This document shows, one piece after another, positions 55,501-64,000 of a DNA stretch of 64,000 bases (positions are counted from its first letter, which is position 1; every line of letters begins with the position of its first letter). Location: assembly GCA_001552515.1 (NCBI GenBank), contig BCRI01000002.1, forward strand, positions 62,001 to 126,000, written 5' to 3'. This stretch comes from Sphaerimonospora mesophila NBRC 14179 = JCM 3151. GTDB taxonomy: Bacteria; Actinomycetota; Actinomycetes; Streptosporangiales; Streptosporangiaceae. The notes beneath the pieces are model-generated. The model did no database searches and had not been told where the DNA came from. It saw nothing but the letters and a program-made list of their open reading frames with translations. The translations under genes and the position numbers were made by a program.

Positions 55501-57798
55501 ATGTCTGAGACTTCGGCGGGTGAGCTGGCCCGGGAACAGAAGTACGTCGCCGCGCTGTACCGGCGCCTCGACGTGCTGCGCGAACGCACGCGCAGACAGC
55601 TTGACGACGTGCTGGCCCAGGGCGCCTCGGGCACACACCAGAACCGCTCCGAGCGCGATTCGTTCGCCGACATGTACGCCCAGCGCCTGGCCCGGCTGTG
55701 GGCGGTGGAGGACCGGCTGTGCTTCGGCAGGCTGGACCTCGCCGACGACGACCTCGCCGACGAGACCACGCTGTACATCGGCCGCATCGGCCTGTCCGAC
55801 GACGAGCAGCACCGCCTGCTCATCGACTGGCGCGCCCCGGTCGCCCAGCCGTTCTACCGGGCGACGCCGGCGGCGCCCATGGGAGTGACCCGCCGGCGCC
55901 ACCTGCACACCAAGGGCCGCACCGTCACCGGCGTCGACGACGACCTGCTCGACCTCGACCGTCTCACCGAAGCCGACCGGGCCACGCTGAACGGCGAGGC
56001 CGCCCTGCTGGCCGCGCTGGACGAGCGGCGCACCGGGCGGATGCGCGACATCGTGGCCACCATCCAGGCCGAACAGGACGCGATCATCAGGAGCGACCTG
56101 AACGGCGTCCTCGTCGTCCAGGGCGGGCCGGGTACGGGAAAGACCGTGGTGGCGCTGCACCGTGCGGCCTACCTCCTGTACACCTACCGCGAGCGCCTGG
56201 AACGGCGGGGCGTGCTCGTCATCGGGCCCAACCCGACGTTCATGCGCTACATCGAACAGGTCCTGCCCTCGCTCGGCGAGACCGACGTGCTGCTGTCCAC
56301 GATCGGAGAGCTCTATCCCGGGGTCAGCGGGACCCGCCAGGATCCCCCCGACGCCGCCGCGATCAAGGGATCGGCCCGGATGGCCGAGGTGGTGGCGGCC
56401 GCCGTACGCGAGCGGCAGCGGGTGCCGGACCGGCCACTGGAGATCAGACTCGACAAGTTCACGCTGCGGCTCGACGTCAAGTCCTTCGAGGCCGCGCGGG
56501 CGAAGGCGCTGCGCAGCCGCAAACCGCACAACGAGGCGCGGCCGGTCTTCGTCCGGCACCTGCTGAACACGTTGACCAGGCAGGCCGCCCGGCGGCTGGG
56601 CCGCGGCATGCTCGACGAGGCCGACTTCGCCGACCTGCGCGAGGAGCTGCGGACCGAGGAGCCGGTGCGGACCGCGCTCAACCGGCTCTGGCCGTACCTC
56701 ACCCCGCAGCGCCTGCTGATCACCCTGTTCACCTCCGCCGAACGGATGGCCGCAGCCGGGCTGACCGAGAAGGAGCGTGAGTCGCTGCTGCGGGAGCCGC
56801 CCCGGCCGGGAGAGGGTGCCGGCTGGTGGAGCGAGGCGGACGTCCCGCTGCTCGACGAGGCCGCCGAACTGCTCGGCGAAATCGACGAGGGGGTGGTCCG
56901 GGCGGCCAGGCTCGCCGAGGAGGAGCGGCTGGAGCGGATCGCCTACGCCAGGGAGGTCCTGCAGCTGACCGGCATGGCCGACATCATGGACGCCGAGCGC
57001 TTCGCCGCCCGTCAGCAGGCCGAGGAGATCCACCTGACCACGGCGGAGCGTGCGGCGCGCGACCGCACCTGGGCGTTCGGCCATGTGATCGTCGACGAGG
57101 CGCAGGAGCTGTCGGAGATGGCCTGGCGGATGGTCATGCGCCGCTGCCCGAGCCGGTCGATGACCGTCGTCGGCGACATCGCCCAGACCGGCTCGGCCGC
57201 CGGCGCGGCGAGCTGGGGCCGGATGCTGGATCCGTACGTCAAGGGCCGCTGGCGCGAGGCCGTCCTGACCGTGAACTACCGCACCCCGGCCGAGCTGATG
57301 GCGGTGGCCGCCCGGGTGCTGGAGCTGGTCGGGCCCGACCTGAAGGCGCCGGAGTCGGTGCGCGAGACCGGTGAACGGCCCTGGGCGCTGCACGTGGCGG
57401 ACCTGGCCGGGCTGGGACCGGTGGTCCGCGAGGAGATCGTCGAGGGGGGCCGCCTCGTCGTGATCGTCCCGGCATCGTCGGAGCGGGAGATCGGGGCGGT
57501 GATCTCCGCCACTGTGCCGGCGGCCGTCGCCGGGCCGGGACCCGCCGCCCTCGACGCGCCGGTCGCCGTGCTGAGCGTGGCGGACGCCAAGGGACTCGAG
57601 TTCGACTCGGTGATCGTGGTCGAGCCGTCGCGGATCCTGGCGGAGTCGGCCCGGGGGCCGAGCGACCTCTACGTCGCGCTGACCCGGGCCACCCGGCGCC
57701 TCGGCGTGGTGCACACCGGTGCGCTGCCCCCCGCCCTGGCCGGTCTGACCGCGGTGACCGGCATACGAGGCGACAGGCGTACAAATGGCCGTGGATGA
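55501..57798 (+). CDS. helD: HelD-like superfamily 1 helicase (RNA polymerase recycling factor)
   Basis: A 765-residue UvrD/Rep-type ATPase with the HelD layout. An N-terminal coiled coil (REQKYVAALYRRLDVLRERTRRQLDDVL) is followed by the IDWRAPVAQPFYRATP region, motif I QGGPGTGKTVVALHRAAYLLY near residue 205, motif II VIVDEAQELSEM, motif III VGDIAQT, NYRTPAELM, and late motifs AKGLEFDSVIVVEP and DLYVALTRATRRLGVVH. In Gram-positive bacteria HelD pries RNA polymerase off DNA; some actinobacterial forms (HelR) protect against rifamycins. No rifamycin-associated element was found upstream. It is divergent from the ROK operon. Confidence 0.92.
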   Translation: MSETSAGELAREQKYVAALYRRLDVLRERTRRQLDDVLAQGASGTHQNRSERDSFADMYAQRLARLWAVEDRLCFGRLDLADDDLADETTLYIGRIGLSDDEQHRLLIDWRAPVAQPFYRATPAAPMGVTRRRHLHTKGRTVTGVDDDLLDLDRLTEADRATLNGEAALLAALDERRTGRMRDIVATIQAEQDAIIRSDLNGVLVVQGGPGTGKTVVALHRAAYLLYTYRERLERRGVLVIGPNPTFMRYIEQVLPSLGETDVLLSTIGELYPGVSGTRQDPPDAAAIKGSARMAEVVAAAVRERQRVPDRPLEIRLDKFTLRLDVKSFEAARAKALRSRKPHNEARPVFVRHLLNTLTRQAARRLGRGMLDEADFADLREELRTEEPVRTALNRLWPYLTPQRLLITLFTSAERMAAAGLTEKERESLLREPPRPGEGAGWWSEADVPLLDEAAELLGEIDEGVVRAARLAEEERLERIAYAREVLQLTGMADIMDAERFAARQQAEEIHLTTAERAARDRTWAFGHVIVDEAQELSEMAWRMVMRRCPSRSMTVVGDIAQTGSAAGAASWGRMLDPYVKGRWREAVLTVNYRTPAELMAVAARVLELVGPDLKAPESVRETGERPWALHVADLAGLGPVVREEIVEGGRLVVIVPASSEREIGAVISATVPAAVAGPGPAALDAPVAVLSVADAKGLEFDSVIVVEPSRILAESARGPSDLYVALTRATRRLGVVHTGALPPALAGLTAVTGIRGDRRTNGRG

Positions 57799-58167
57799 CC
57801 CGCCCGATGCTCCCCAGCTGCGGAAAGTTGACATTACCGCTGATTGGGGCTCGGTTGACATCTGCGCTGAGGTCGGTAGTTTGCTGCGAGTCCAGCACGG
57901 GACTGACCGGTTGGCCGTCTCCTGGCGCCATCGACTCCTGCGTCCGTGACGGAGAGTGACTCCGTCTGCACAGCCAGGCGCAGAGCGATGTTCCGCGGGG
58001 CCGGGGCACCCCAGCCGGCCGGGGGGTTGGACCCAGGGAAGGGGTCCGGGCACCCAGTAGACAACGGTCTCCGCGCCCGTCGCCGGCGGGACGGAACCGG
58101 TCCGAAGGGCAGCCCGGGCCCCCTTCCGCCCGGCACCCCCTCCCGGCGGCGGCACTAGAGTGTGCCC
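57799..58167 (+). promoter_or_regulatory. 369-bp intergenic region with direct repeats and a possible promoter
   Basis: Two direct repeats, GTTGACATNNNCGCTGA at 57827-57843 and 57854-57870 (14 of 17 bases alike), lie 27 bases apart. The second contains a TTGACA (57855-57860) followed after 16 bases by TAGTTT (57877-57882), a promoter candidate. Further on, GACGGAG and CTCCGTC form a hairpin at 57948-57966, and GGACCC/GGGTCC another near 58027-58045. The region has no convincing gene. A small RNA or a long leader for lnt are both possible. Confidence 0.45.
58156..58161 (+). promoter_or_regulatory. Leaderless -10 box for lnt
   Basis: TAGAGT ends six bases before GTG 58168, which fixes the start over the GTG at 58162. 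The hexamer follows GGCAC, as in several other leaderless promoters here. Confidence 0.6.
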
Positions 58168-59658
58168 GTGTTACTGAAAGCGGCCGCCTCCCTCGCCGGT
58201 GGCCTGGTGCTCTACCTGGCCTTCCCACCCATCGGGTGGTGGTTCTGCGGGCCGATCGGCGTCGCGCTCCTCGCCCTCGCGCTGTACGGCACGCGCCCGC
58301 GCCGCGCGGCCTGGATCGGATATGTGGGGGCGGCGGCGTTCCTGTTCCCCACGCTGTCGTGGGTGCGGCCGATCGGGGACGACGTCTGGCTGGCCCTGGT
58401 CGGCATCGAGAGCCTGTTCTGGGCCGCCCTGGCGGTCGCGGCCACCTTCGTCATGCGCCTGCGCGCCTGGCCGCTCTGGGTGGCCTGCCTGTGGGTCGCC
58501 CAGGAGTGGGCCCGCGGCCTGGTCCCGATCGGCGGCTTCCCCTGGGCGCGGCTGGCCTTCAGCCAGGGCGAGTCGCCGTACACCCCCTTCGCCGCCCTCG
58601 GCGGCGCGCCGCTTGTAAGTTTCACCGTCGCCCTGTCGGGGACGCTGCTGTCCGCGCTGGTCATCCGGCTCGGCGGGGGCGTGCGGTGGGACCGGGTCGT
58701 TGCCGGGACGCTGCTCGGCGCGATAGCCGTACCTTTGCTGGGGTTCGCGGTTCCCCGGCCCGGCGACGAGGGCGAGACGGTGCGGATAGGCGTGATCCAG
58801 GGGAACGTCCCCGGGCGGGGGATGTACTTCCTCGGCGACGAGCCCGCCGTCGTGCTGCGCAACCACGCGAACGAGACGCACCGCCTTGCCCAGGCCGTAC
58901 GGGACGGGAAGCTGCCCAAGCCGGACATCGTGGTCTGGCCGGAGAACTCGACCGACATCGACCCCTATGACAGCCAGTTCGCCCACGACCTGATCGACGC
59001 GGCGGTCAAGGACGTCGGGGTGCCGGTCCTCGTCGGCGCCGTCGTGAAGATCGGGACCGACCGCCGGGCGACCCGCGGCCTGGTGTGGGACCCGGTCACC
59101 GGGCCGGGGGCCTACTACGACAAGCGCAAGCTCGTGCCGTTCGGCGAGTACACCCCGATGAAGGACCTGGTGCTGGCGCTGTCGAAACGGGCCCATCTGG
59201 TCGGCCGGCAGTCGATCGCCGGTAAAACGCCGGGCGCGCTGTCGATGGGCCCGGTCACGGTGGGCGCGGTGCAATGCTACGAGGTGGCGTTCGACGGCAT
59301 GGTCAGGGACACCGTCGAGGCCGGTGGCACCCCGCTGGTCGTGCAGACCAACAACGCCAGCTACGCGCTGACCAACCTGCCGCCCCAGCAGCTCGCGATG
59401 TCGCAGCTGCGTGCGGTGGAGTTCAACCGGGCCGTGATCACGGCGGCGACCACGGGGATCTCGGCGTACGTCACCCCGGACGGCCGGGTCGCGTGGCGGA
59501 CCGGCGAGCTGGTCGCGGACATGAACGTCGTGGAGGTCCCCGTCAGGACGCAGAGCACGCTCGCCGCCAGGATAGGTGCGCTGCCGGAATGGATTTTGAT
59601 ATTGATTGGGGCGACTGCGACCGTGGCGGCGATTGCGAAAGCGCGGAGGAACAGCTGA
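58168..59658 (+). CDS. lnt: Apolipoprotein N-acyltransferase Lnt
   Basis: A 496-residue membrane enzyme that adds the third acyl chain to the N-terminal cysteine of lipoproteins. Several hydrophobic helices (first 200 residues) precede the nitrilase-like periplasmic domain. The catalytic triad is visible: Glu in [11 protein letters not shown], Lys in [15 protein letters not shown] and Cys in [14 protein letters not shown] last helix ([18 protein letters not shown]) ends the protein. It overlaps ppm1 by one base (TGATG). In M. tuberculosis the two activities are fused in one Ppm1 polypeptide; here they are separate. The lipoproteins at 19.9, 22.0 and 54.1 kb would be substrates. Confidence 0.94.
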   Translation: MLLKAAASLAGGLVLYLAFPPIGWWFCGPIGVALLALALYGTRPRRAAWIGYVGAAAFLFPTLSWVRPIGDDVWLALVGIESLFWAALAVAATFVMRLRAWPLWVACLWVAQEWARGLVPIGGFPWARLAFSQGESPYTPFAALGGAPLVSFTVALSGTLLSALVIRLGGGVRWDRVVAGTLLGAIAVPLLGFAVPRPGDEGETVRIGVIQGNVPGRGMYFLGDEPAVVLRNHANETHRLAQAVRDGKLPKPDIVVWPENSTDIDPYDSQFAHDLIDAAVKDVGVPVLVGAVVKIGTDRRATRGLVWDPVTGPGAYYDKRKLVPFGEYTPMKDLVLALSKRAHLVGRQSIAGKTPGALSMGPVTVGAVQCYEVAFDGMVRDTVEAGGTPLVVQTNNASYALTNLPPQQLAMSQLRAVEFNRAVITAATTGISAYVTPDGRVAWRTGELVADMNVVEVPVRTQSTLAARIGALPEWILILIGATATVAAIAKARRNS

Positions 59659-60401
59659 TGGAGCAGCCTGACGGGCGAGTGCTCGTGATCGTCCCCACGT
59701 ACAACGAGCGGGAGAATCTGCCCGTGATCATCCGGCGGCTGCGCGAGGCACTGCCGGACGCGGACCTGCTCGTCGCCGACGACAACAGCCCCGACGGCAC
59801 CGGCGAGATCGCGGACGAGCTGGCCGAGCGGGACGACCACGTCCACGTCATGCACCGGCCGGGCAAGCAGGGCCTCGGCGCGGCCTACATCGCGGGATTC
59901 CGCTGGGGCCTGGAACGGGGCTACGACATCCTGTGCGAGATCGACGCCGACGGCTCGCACCAGCCGGAGGAACTACCGAAGCTGATCGACGCGGTCGCCC
60001 GCGGCGCCGACCTGGCGATAGGGTCCCGGTGGGTGCCGGGCGGGAAGGTCGTCAACTGGCCCTTCCGGCGTGAGCTGCTGTCGCGCGGCGCCAACATCTA
60101 CGTGCGGCTGATGCTCGGCATCCCGGTCCGCGACGCCACCGCGGGTTTTCGCGCCTATCGCGCCGCGACGCTGCGGAAGATCGGCCTGGACGACGTCGAG
60201 TCGCAGGGCTACTGCTTCCAGGTCGACCTCACGCTCAGGACCGTACGGAACGGCCTGCGCGTGACCGAGGTGCCGATCAGGTTCGTGGAGCGCACGGTCG
60301 GCGCCAGCAAGATGAGCGGGAACATCATGAAGGAGGCCCTGTGGCGGATCACCGTCTGGGGCGTCCAGGGCATCGACCGGCGGTTACGCCTTCGGCGATG
60401 A
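59658..60401 (+). CDS. ppm1: Polyprenol-monophosphomannose synthase Ppm1
   Basis: A 247-residue GT2 glycosyltransferase that transfers mannose from GDP-mannose to polyprenyl phosphate, the donor for lipoglycans and protein O-mannosylation. The core motifs are [36 protein letters not shown], the D-x-D type [16 protein letters not shown] and [15 protein letters not shown] with [27 protein letters not shown]. It lacks membrane helices, as expected of the Ppm1 D2 type; Lnt may anchor it. ATG 59658 shares a base with the lnt stop, with GGAGGAACAG just upstream. Confidence 0.95.
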   Translation: MEQPDGRVLVIVPTYNERENLPVIIRRLREALPDADLLVADDNSPDGTGEIADELAERDDHVHVMHRPGKQGLGAAYIAGFRWGLERGYDILCEIDADGSHQPEELPKLIDAVARGADLAIGSRWVPGGKVVNWPFRRELLSRGANIYVRLMLGIPVRDATAGFRAYRAATLRKIGLDDVESQGYCFQVDLTLRTVRNGLRVTEVPIRFVERTVGASKMSGNIMKEALWRITVWGVQGIDRRLRLRR

Positions 60402-60469
60402 CCGGAACCACTCGGGCGGCGGCGACGTTTGACCCTGTATGTACGGCCGCCGCGTGATTGAGGCATGAC

Positions 60470-61048
60470 ATGCTGAGAATCGGGTTGTTCCTGGCGTTCC
60501 TCGCCCTCCCCGTCCTGGAGATATGGTTCCTCATCCAGGTGGGGTCGGTCATCGGCGGCTGGCAGACGGTCGGCCTGCTGATCGTCGCCGCCGTCCTGGG
60601 CGTCTGGCTGATGCGCCGGGAGGGCCGACGGACCTGGGCCGCGCTGCAGAGCGCGATCGGGTCCGGGCGGATGCCCGACCGCGAGCTGGCCGACGCCGCC
60701 CTGATCATGGGCGGCGGCGCGATGCTGCTGGCGCCCGGCTTTCTCAGCGACGTGTTCGGCCTCTTCCTCATCCTGCCGGTCACCCGGCCGGTCGCCCGCC
60801 GCTGGCTGACGTGGTTCCTCGACCGGTGGGTGCGCTCGCTGGCCGCGCGCTCGCCGTACGGCCCGCTGCTGGACCACACCGGCACGTTCGGCGGCCGCGA
60901 GGGATTCGGCCCTGAAGGGTTCGGTCCCGAGGGGTTCGGTGCGGCCGGGCGGCCAGGGAGCGGCAACGGGCGCGTCCGGGTGGTGCACGGCGAGGTGATC
61001 GACGACGAGGGACCGTCGGACGGGCCGAAGCCCCCGGCCAGAAGATGA
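60470..61048 (+). CDS. fxsA: FxsA-family membrane protein
   Basis: A 192-residue protein with the FxsA core: a hydrophobic N-terminus (FLAFLALPVLEIWFLIQVGSVIGGWQTVGLLIVAAVLGVWLMRREG), a short amphipathic region and APGFLSDVFGLFLILPVTRPVAR. Three to four membrane helices are expected. In E. coli overproduction of FxsA relieves phage T7 exclusion by the F plasmid, but the normal role is unknown. The cytoplasmic tail contains EGFGP repeats (15-bp tandem repeat, 60899-60943). ATG 60470 is taken; the gene follows ppm1 by 68 bases and ends before a strong shared hairpin. Confidence 0.92.
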   Translation: MLRIGLFLAFLALPVLEIWFLIQVGSVIGGWQTVGLLIVAAVLGVWLMRREGRRTWAALQSAIGSGRMPDRELADAALIMGGGAMLLAPGFLSDVFGLFLILPVTRPVARRWLTWFLDRWVRSLAARSPYGPLLDHTGTFGGREGFGPEGFGPEGFGAAGRPGSGNGRVRVVHGEVIDDEGPSDGPKPPARR

Positions 61049-61080
61049 CACGGCGGGAAGAGACACGGCGGGAATGCGAA

Positions 61081-61123
61081 ACGCCCCCGGTGACCGTTCG
61101 AGGAGAACGGTGACCGGGGGCGT
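61081..61123. terminator. Bidirectional terminator between fxsA and rbpA
   Basis: A 19-bp stem with one mismatch (arms 61081-61099 and 61105-61123) closes a GAGGA loop. It lies 32 bases after fxsA and 45 bases after rbpA on the opposite strand. Confidence 0.85.
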
Positions 61124-61168
61124 CCGTTATGACGTCAGTCGATTGTCGTCAGTCGATCGGCGGGCTCA

Positions 61169-61513
61169 CTAGGCGCTCTTGCGGCGCTGCTCCCGCAGGA
61201 TGGCGAGACGCTCGTTCAGGACCTCTTCCAGGTCCTCGATGGACCGGCGCTCGAGCAGCATGTCCCAGTGCGTCCGCGGCGGCTTGACCTTCTTCTGCTG
61301 CGGCTGCTCGCCATCGAGGCGCAGCGCGGTCGTGCCGCAGCTGCGGCACTCCCAGGTCGCGGGGATCTCAGCTTCGGCGGCGAGCGGCACGGTGGTGAGA
61401 TGACCCTTGGGGCACGTGTAGGACACCTCCTGGCGCGGAGCCAGGTCGGTGTTGCGGTCGTTCTCGTAGCTGGTCGCGCCGAGTCGGGTGCCGCGAAGTG
61501 CACGCTCTCCCAT
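61169..61513 (-). CDS. rbpA: RNA polymerase-binding protein RbpA
   Basis: A 114-residue actinobacterial transcription factor that binds RNA polymerase and principal sigma factors and stabilises open complexes. The N-terminal tail (GERALRGTRLGATSYE), the zinc-binding RbpA core domain with Cys34, His38, Cys56 and Cys59, the basic linker (KKVKPPRTHWDML) and the sigma-interaction domain (LLERRSIEDLEEVLNERL) are all present. AGGAGG lies about nine bases before ATG 61513. A sigma-R-type promoter lies about 55-80 bases upstream, consistent with the known oxidative-stress control of rbpA in Streptomyces. Confidence 0.97.
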   Translation of the reverse strand: MGERALRGTRLGATSYENDRNTDLAPRQEVSYTCPKGHLTTVPLAAEAEIPATWECRSCGTTALRLDGEQPQQKKVKPPRTHWDMLLERRSIEDLEEVLNERLAILREQRRKSA

Positions 61514-61566
61514 GTTGCAAGCCTCCTGAGGTCCCCGCCTAGAGGGGTTATGTCGCCACCGCGTAC

Positions 61567-61592
61567 AACGCCTGATACCGTTTGTGGATTCC
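61567..61592 (-). promoter_or_regulatory. Sigma-R (SigH)-type promoter of rbpA
   Basis: On the minus strand GGAAT (61592-61588) is followed after exactly 18 bases by GTT (61569-61567). This is the consensus of the thiol-oxidative-stress sigma factor. Transcription would start near 61560, giving a leader of about 45 bases. Confidence 0.82.
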
Positions 61593-61635
61593 CAGGACCG
61601 GCCTGATCCAATCCCGCCAGGTTCCGGCTCGTGGT

Positions 61636-62985
61636 CTAGATGTGATCGGGCACCTCGTTGCCGGCCTCGCGGATGGCCCGGGGAAGATTGACGATCATGA
61701 GCAGCACGAAGCCGATCACGAAGAACACGATCAGAGAGATGATCGCGGTGCGATAGCTGTCGGTGACCTGCAGGGCCAGCGTGAGCACGAGTGAGCCGAG
61801 GAAGGCCGAGCCCTTGTCGCTGATCTGGTACAGGCTGAAGTATTCGGCCTCCCGGCCCGGCGGGATCACCAGGGAGTACAGCGAGCGTGACAGCGCCTGG
61901 GTGCCGCCGAGGACGATCGCGATGAAGAACGCGATCGCGAAGAACTGGATCGCCGCGCCCTTCTGCAGGAAGTAGGCGACGCCCACCACGGCCGTCCAGA
62001 CGACGAGGCTGGCGAGCACCGTGCGCTTGGTGCCGTACCGCAGGGCGAGCCTACCGAGCAGGAGGGCGCCGCCGAACGCGACGAACTGCACCATGAGGAT
62101 CGCCCCGATCTGTGTGCTCTTGCCCAGCCCCAGCTCGTGTTCCGCATAGGTGGACGAGAAGCTGATCACGGTCTGCACACCGTCGTTGTAGAGCAGATAG
62201 GCGACCAGGAACAGCAGCGTCCGCGGATAACGGCGCAGGTCGGCGATGGTCCGGCCGAGCTGGCGGAGGCTCCCGGACACGGCGCGGGGGACGGTGGCGT
62301 CGTGGGCGTGGCCCGGACGGTTGCGCAGCCGCAGCATCGGGATGATCGCGAACATCGCCCACCACAGACCCGCCGAGGCCAGACTGATCCGTACGGCGAG
62401 GCCCTCTTCGATCCCGCCGCTCAGATAGAGGGCGAGGTTCAGCGCCAGCAGCAGCCCACCGCCGAGATAGCCGAACGCCCAGCCCCGGCTGGAGACGGCA
62501 TCTCGCTCGTCCGCCCTCGCGATCTGCGGCAGGAACGAGTCGTATGTCACCCGCGCTCCGCCGAAGGCGACGTTGGCGAGCAGGAACAGCCAGCCGCCGA
62601 GCAGGTAGCGGTCGCCGGAGACGAAGTAGAACCCGAGCGTCGCCGCCGCGCCCAGATAGGCCAGGAAGCCCATGATCTGCTTCTTGCGGCCCGTGTGGTC
62701 GGCCAGGGCTCCCACGATCGGCATGGTCACGATCTGCAACAGCACCGAGACCGTCACGATGGACGTGAAGTACGCCTTCGGCCGCAGGTCCAGCCCCAGG
62801 AACGCGACGAAGCCCTCCTCCCCGCCGGCCGCCGTGGTCGCCACCGCTGTCAGGTAGGGCCCGAGGAAGACGGTCAGCGCGGTCGTCTGGAACGCCGAGT
62901 CCGCCCAGTCGTACCAGTACCAGGCGCGGTGCTCACGGCGCCGCGCCTGCGGCGACTCCTCTTCGACGACCTGGGGGGCGGCCAT
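61636..62985 (-). CDS. MFS transporter, UMF1/Atg22-like family
   Basis: A 449-residue transporter with about twelve membrane helices. The N-terminal motif WYWYDWADSAFQTTALTVFLGPYL is the signature of the UMF1/vacuole-effluxer-Atg22-like branch. Other features are PIVGALADHTGRKKQ (MFS loop 2-3 motif), VTYDSFLPQIA and GGTQALSRSLYSLVIPPGREAEYFSLYQISDKGSAFLG. Eukaryotic Atg22 exports amino acids from the vacuole; the bacterial substrate is unknown. GAGGGAGA precedes ATG 62985. It lies upstream of rbpA in the same direction but ends about 120 bases after the rbpA start region and is probably a separate unit. Confidence 0.92.
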   Translation of the reverse strand: MAAPQVVEEESPQARRREHRAWYWYDWADSAFQTTALTVFLGPYLTAVATTAAGGEEGFVAFLGLDLRPKAYFTSIVTVSVLLQIVTMPIVGALADHTGRKKQIMGFLAYLGAAATLGFYFVSGDRYLLGGWLFLLANVAFGGARVTYDSFLPQIARADERDAVSSRGWAFGYLGGGLLLALNLALYLSGGIEEGLAVRISLASAGLWWAMFAIIPMLRLRNRPGHAHDATVPRAVSGSLRQLGRTIADLRRYPRTLLFLVAYLLYNDGVQTVISFSSTYAEHELGLGKSTQIGAILMVQFVAFGGALLLGRLALRYGTKRTVLASLVVWTAVVGVAYFLQKGAAIQFFAIAFFIAIVLGGTQALSRSLYSLVIPPGREAEYFSLYQISDKGSAFLGSLVLTLALQVTDSYRTAIISLIVFFVIGFVLLMIVNLPRAIREAGNEVPDHI

Positions 62986-63090
62986 GCTGTCTCCCTCATA
63001 TGACGATCAGGGGAAATCGAAGCCGAGGTTATCCCCGATCGCGCCCTCGCGATAGGCGGGGGCGCCCCCCATCGCGGGGAACCCGCGAGA

Positions 63091-64000
63091 TCACGCAGGG
63101 GGCACGCCCGGCGGGCCGGAGAACTCCGGCAGGGAGTGCAGGTGCACCCGGCCGGCGGGAAGCGCGGCGCGGGCGAGATCGACCAGGTGGTCGTGATGGG
63201 TGAACACGATCATCTGGAACCGGTCGGCCATCCCGTCGAGCACGCCCAGCGCGGCCTGGGCGCGCCGGTCGTCGAAGGTCATGAAGATGTCGTCGACGGC
63301 GAACGGCAGCGCCCTGCCCTCCTCGGCGTACCGCTCCAGCGTGGCGAGCCGCAGCGCCAGATAGAGCTGGTCGGCGGTGGCCTCGCTGAGCTGCTCGACC
63401 CGCAGCGGACCCCGCGCGGCGGAGCGGGCCAGCACGGTGGGGGAGTCGCCGTCGGGGTCGAGTTCCAGTCCCGTGAAGCGGCCGAGGGTCAGCTCGGCGA
63501 ACAGCCCTCCCGCGCGGGCGAGCACCGGATCCTGCTGGGCGTCGCGGAACTCCTCCATCTGCCTGCGCAGGACGGCCCGGGCGATCTCCAGGCGCAGATA
63601 CTCCTCGGTGTCCTCCACCAGGGCCGCCGCAGCGATCTCCACGTCGGCCGCCGCCTGCGCGGCGGTGGCCGACCCGTCCAGCCGGGCGAGCTCCGCCTTC
63701 TGCTCGCCCAGGCGCGTGGCCTGCTCGTCGCGCCGCTTCTCCAGGTCGGCGACGCGCGCGGCCAACTCGGCGAGCTCCCCGTCGAGCCGGTCCGGGTCGG
63801 TCTCCTCCGCCCTGGCCAGCAGGCCGGTCAGATCGTCGCCCTCGGCGGAGATCGTGTCGCGCACCTCGCCGAAGGTCGTCGTCAGCCGGTTGTGCTCCTC
63901 GCGGCGCCGTACGGCATCGCGCAGCTCATCGGCGTCGGCGGCCCCGGCCTCCGTCACGAGGGCGGCCAGCTCGGTCTCCGCCCGCTCGACCGCTGCCCGG
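63091..64000 (-). CDS. YhaN/SMC-like AAA ATPase, C-terminal part (runs off the window)
   Basis: At least 302 residues, open at the window edge. Most of the visible N-terminal side is heptad-rich coiled coil (LDGELAELAARVADLEKRRDEQATRLGEQKAEL). It is followed by the C-terminal ATPase lobe with the ABC-type signature QLSEATADQLYLALRLA, Walker B LPFAVDDIFMTFDDRR and the switch histidine in IVFTHHDHL. This is the arrangement of YhaN, a Rad50/SbcC-like protein that normally partners a YhaO/SbcD-like nuclease. The Walker A half and the partner lie beyond 64000. It acts in DNA end processing by analogy only. Confidence 0.88.
   Translation of the reverse strand, partial: RAAVERAETELAALVTEAGAADADELRDAVRRREEHNRLTTTFGEVRDTISAEGDDLTGLLARAEETDPDRLDGELAELAARVADLEKRRDEQATRLGEQKAELARLDGSATAAQAAADVEIAAAALVEDTEEYLRLEIARAVLRRQMEEFRDAQQDPVLARAGGLFAELTLGRFTGLELDPDGDSPTVLARSAARGPLRVEQLSEATADQLYLALRLATLERYAEEGRALPFAVDDIFMTFDDRRAQAALGVLDGMADRFQMIVFTHHDHLVDLARAALPAGRVHLHSLPEFSGPPGVPPA

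Noticed and set aside
57946-58158. Possible 70-residue protein before lnt
   Set aside because: Low-complexity Arg/Gly/Pro sequence without a ribosome-binding site; the hairpins are better explained as RNA or DNA structure.

Overview
The window is high-GC (about 70%) actinobacterial chromosome. Pup, Dop, PafA, PrcBA and ARC, together with HelY, PafBC, RbpA and a polyprenol-phosphate mannosyltransferase next to Lnt, place it in Actinomycetia. The split Lnt/Ppm1, the gene order and the repeat type suggest Streptosporangiales (inference). No rRNA, tRNA, CRISPR, prophage or insertion sequence was recognised.

Layout. 0-5 kb: end of a peptide/nickel-type ABC transporter (permease fragment, two ATPases), then an opposed two-component system and a RecB-family nuclease. 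5-32 kb: the conserved actinobacterial proteasome neighbourhood. It holds a site-2 protease, an FHA protein, a tandem GNAT, trmI, arc, an acyltransferase, dop, pup, prcBA, pafA, an FKBP lipoprotein, pafB-pafC, tatA-tatC and helY. Accessory genes interrupt it: a kinase-like gene antisense between dop and pup, and an oxidoreductase antisense between pup and prcB. 32-41 kb: a 16-bp tandem repeat, a 5'-3' exonuclease, a low-GC GNAT, a SpoIIE phosphatase, an M24 peptidase, bioB, an unusual Clp/Hsp100 ATPase and an Lrp regulator.

41-47 kb: a tightly overlapping six-gene cassette of the uncharacterised STM4015-STM4014-STM4013-STM4012-STM4011 families. It encodes two paralogous leucine-rich proteins, an ATP-grasp enzyme, an alkaline-phosphatase-superfamily hydrolase and two radical SAM enzymes. 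This is the best candidate for an undescribed system, and I read it as a post-translational modification or cofactor pathway of unknown product. Two opposed genes (a DUF6745-like protein and a small partner) abut it.

48-55 kb: a ROK-controlled sugar ABC operon (regulator, binding protein, two permeases, GH4 glycosidase, BadF-type sugar kinase) with a clear promoter and a perfect palindromic operator. 55-64 kb: helD, lnt-ppm1-fxsA, rbpA with a sigma-R-type promoter, an MFS transporter, and the C-terminal part of a YhaN/SMC-like ATPase running off the window.

Regulation. Twelve genes have a TANNNT hexamer 6-7 nt before the start codon and no Shine-Dalgarno sequence, which points to leaderless mRNAs. 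A small terminal-inverted-repeat element supplies two of these -10 boxes. Short tandem repeats of 12-18 bp, many in frame, recur through the window.
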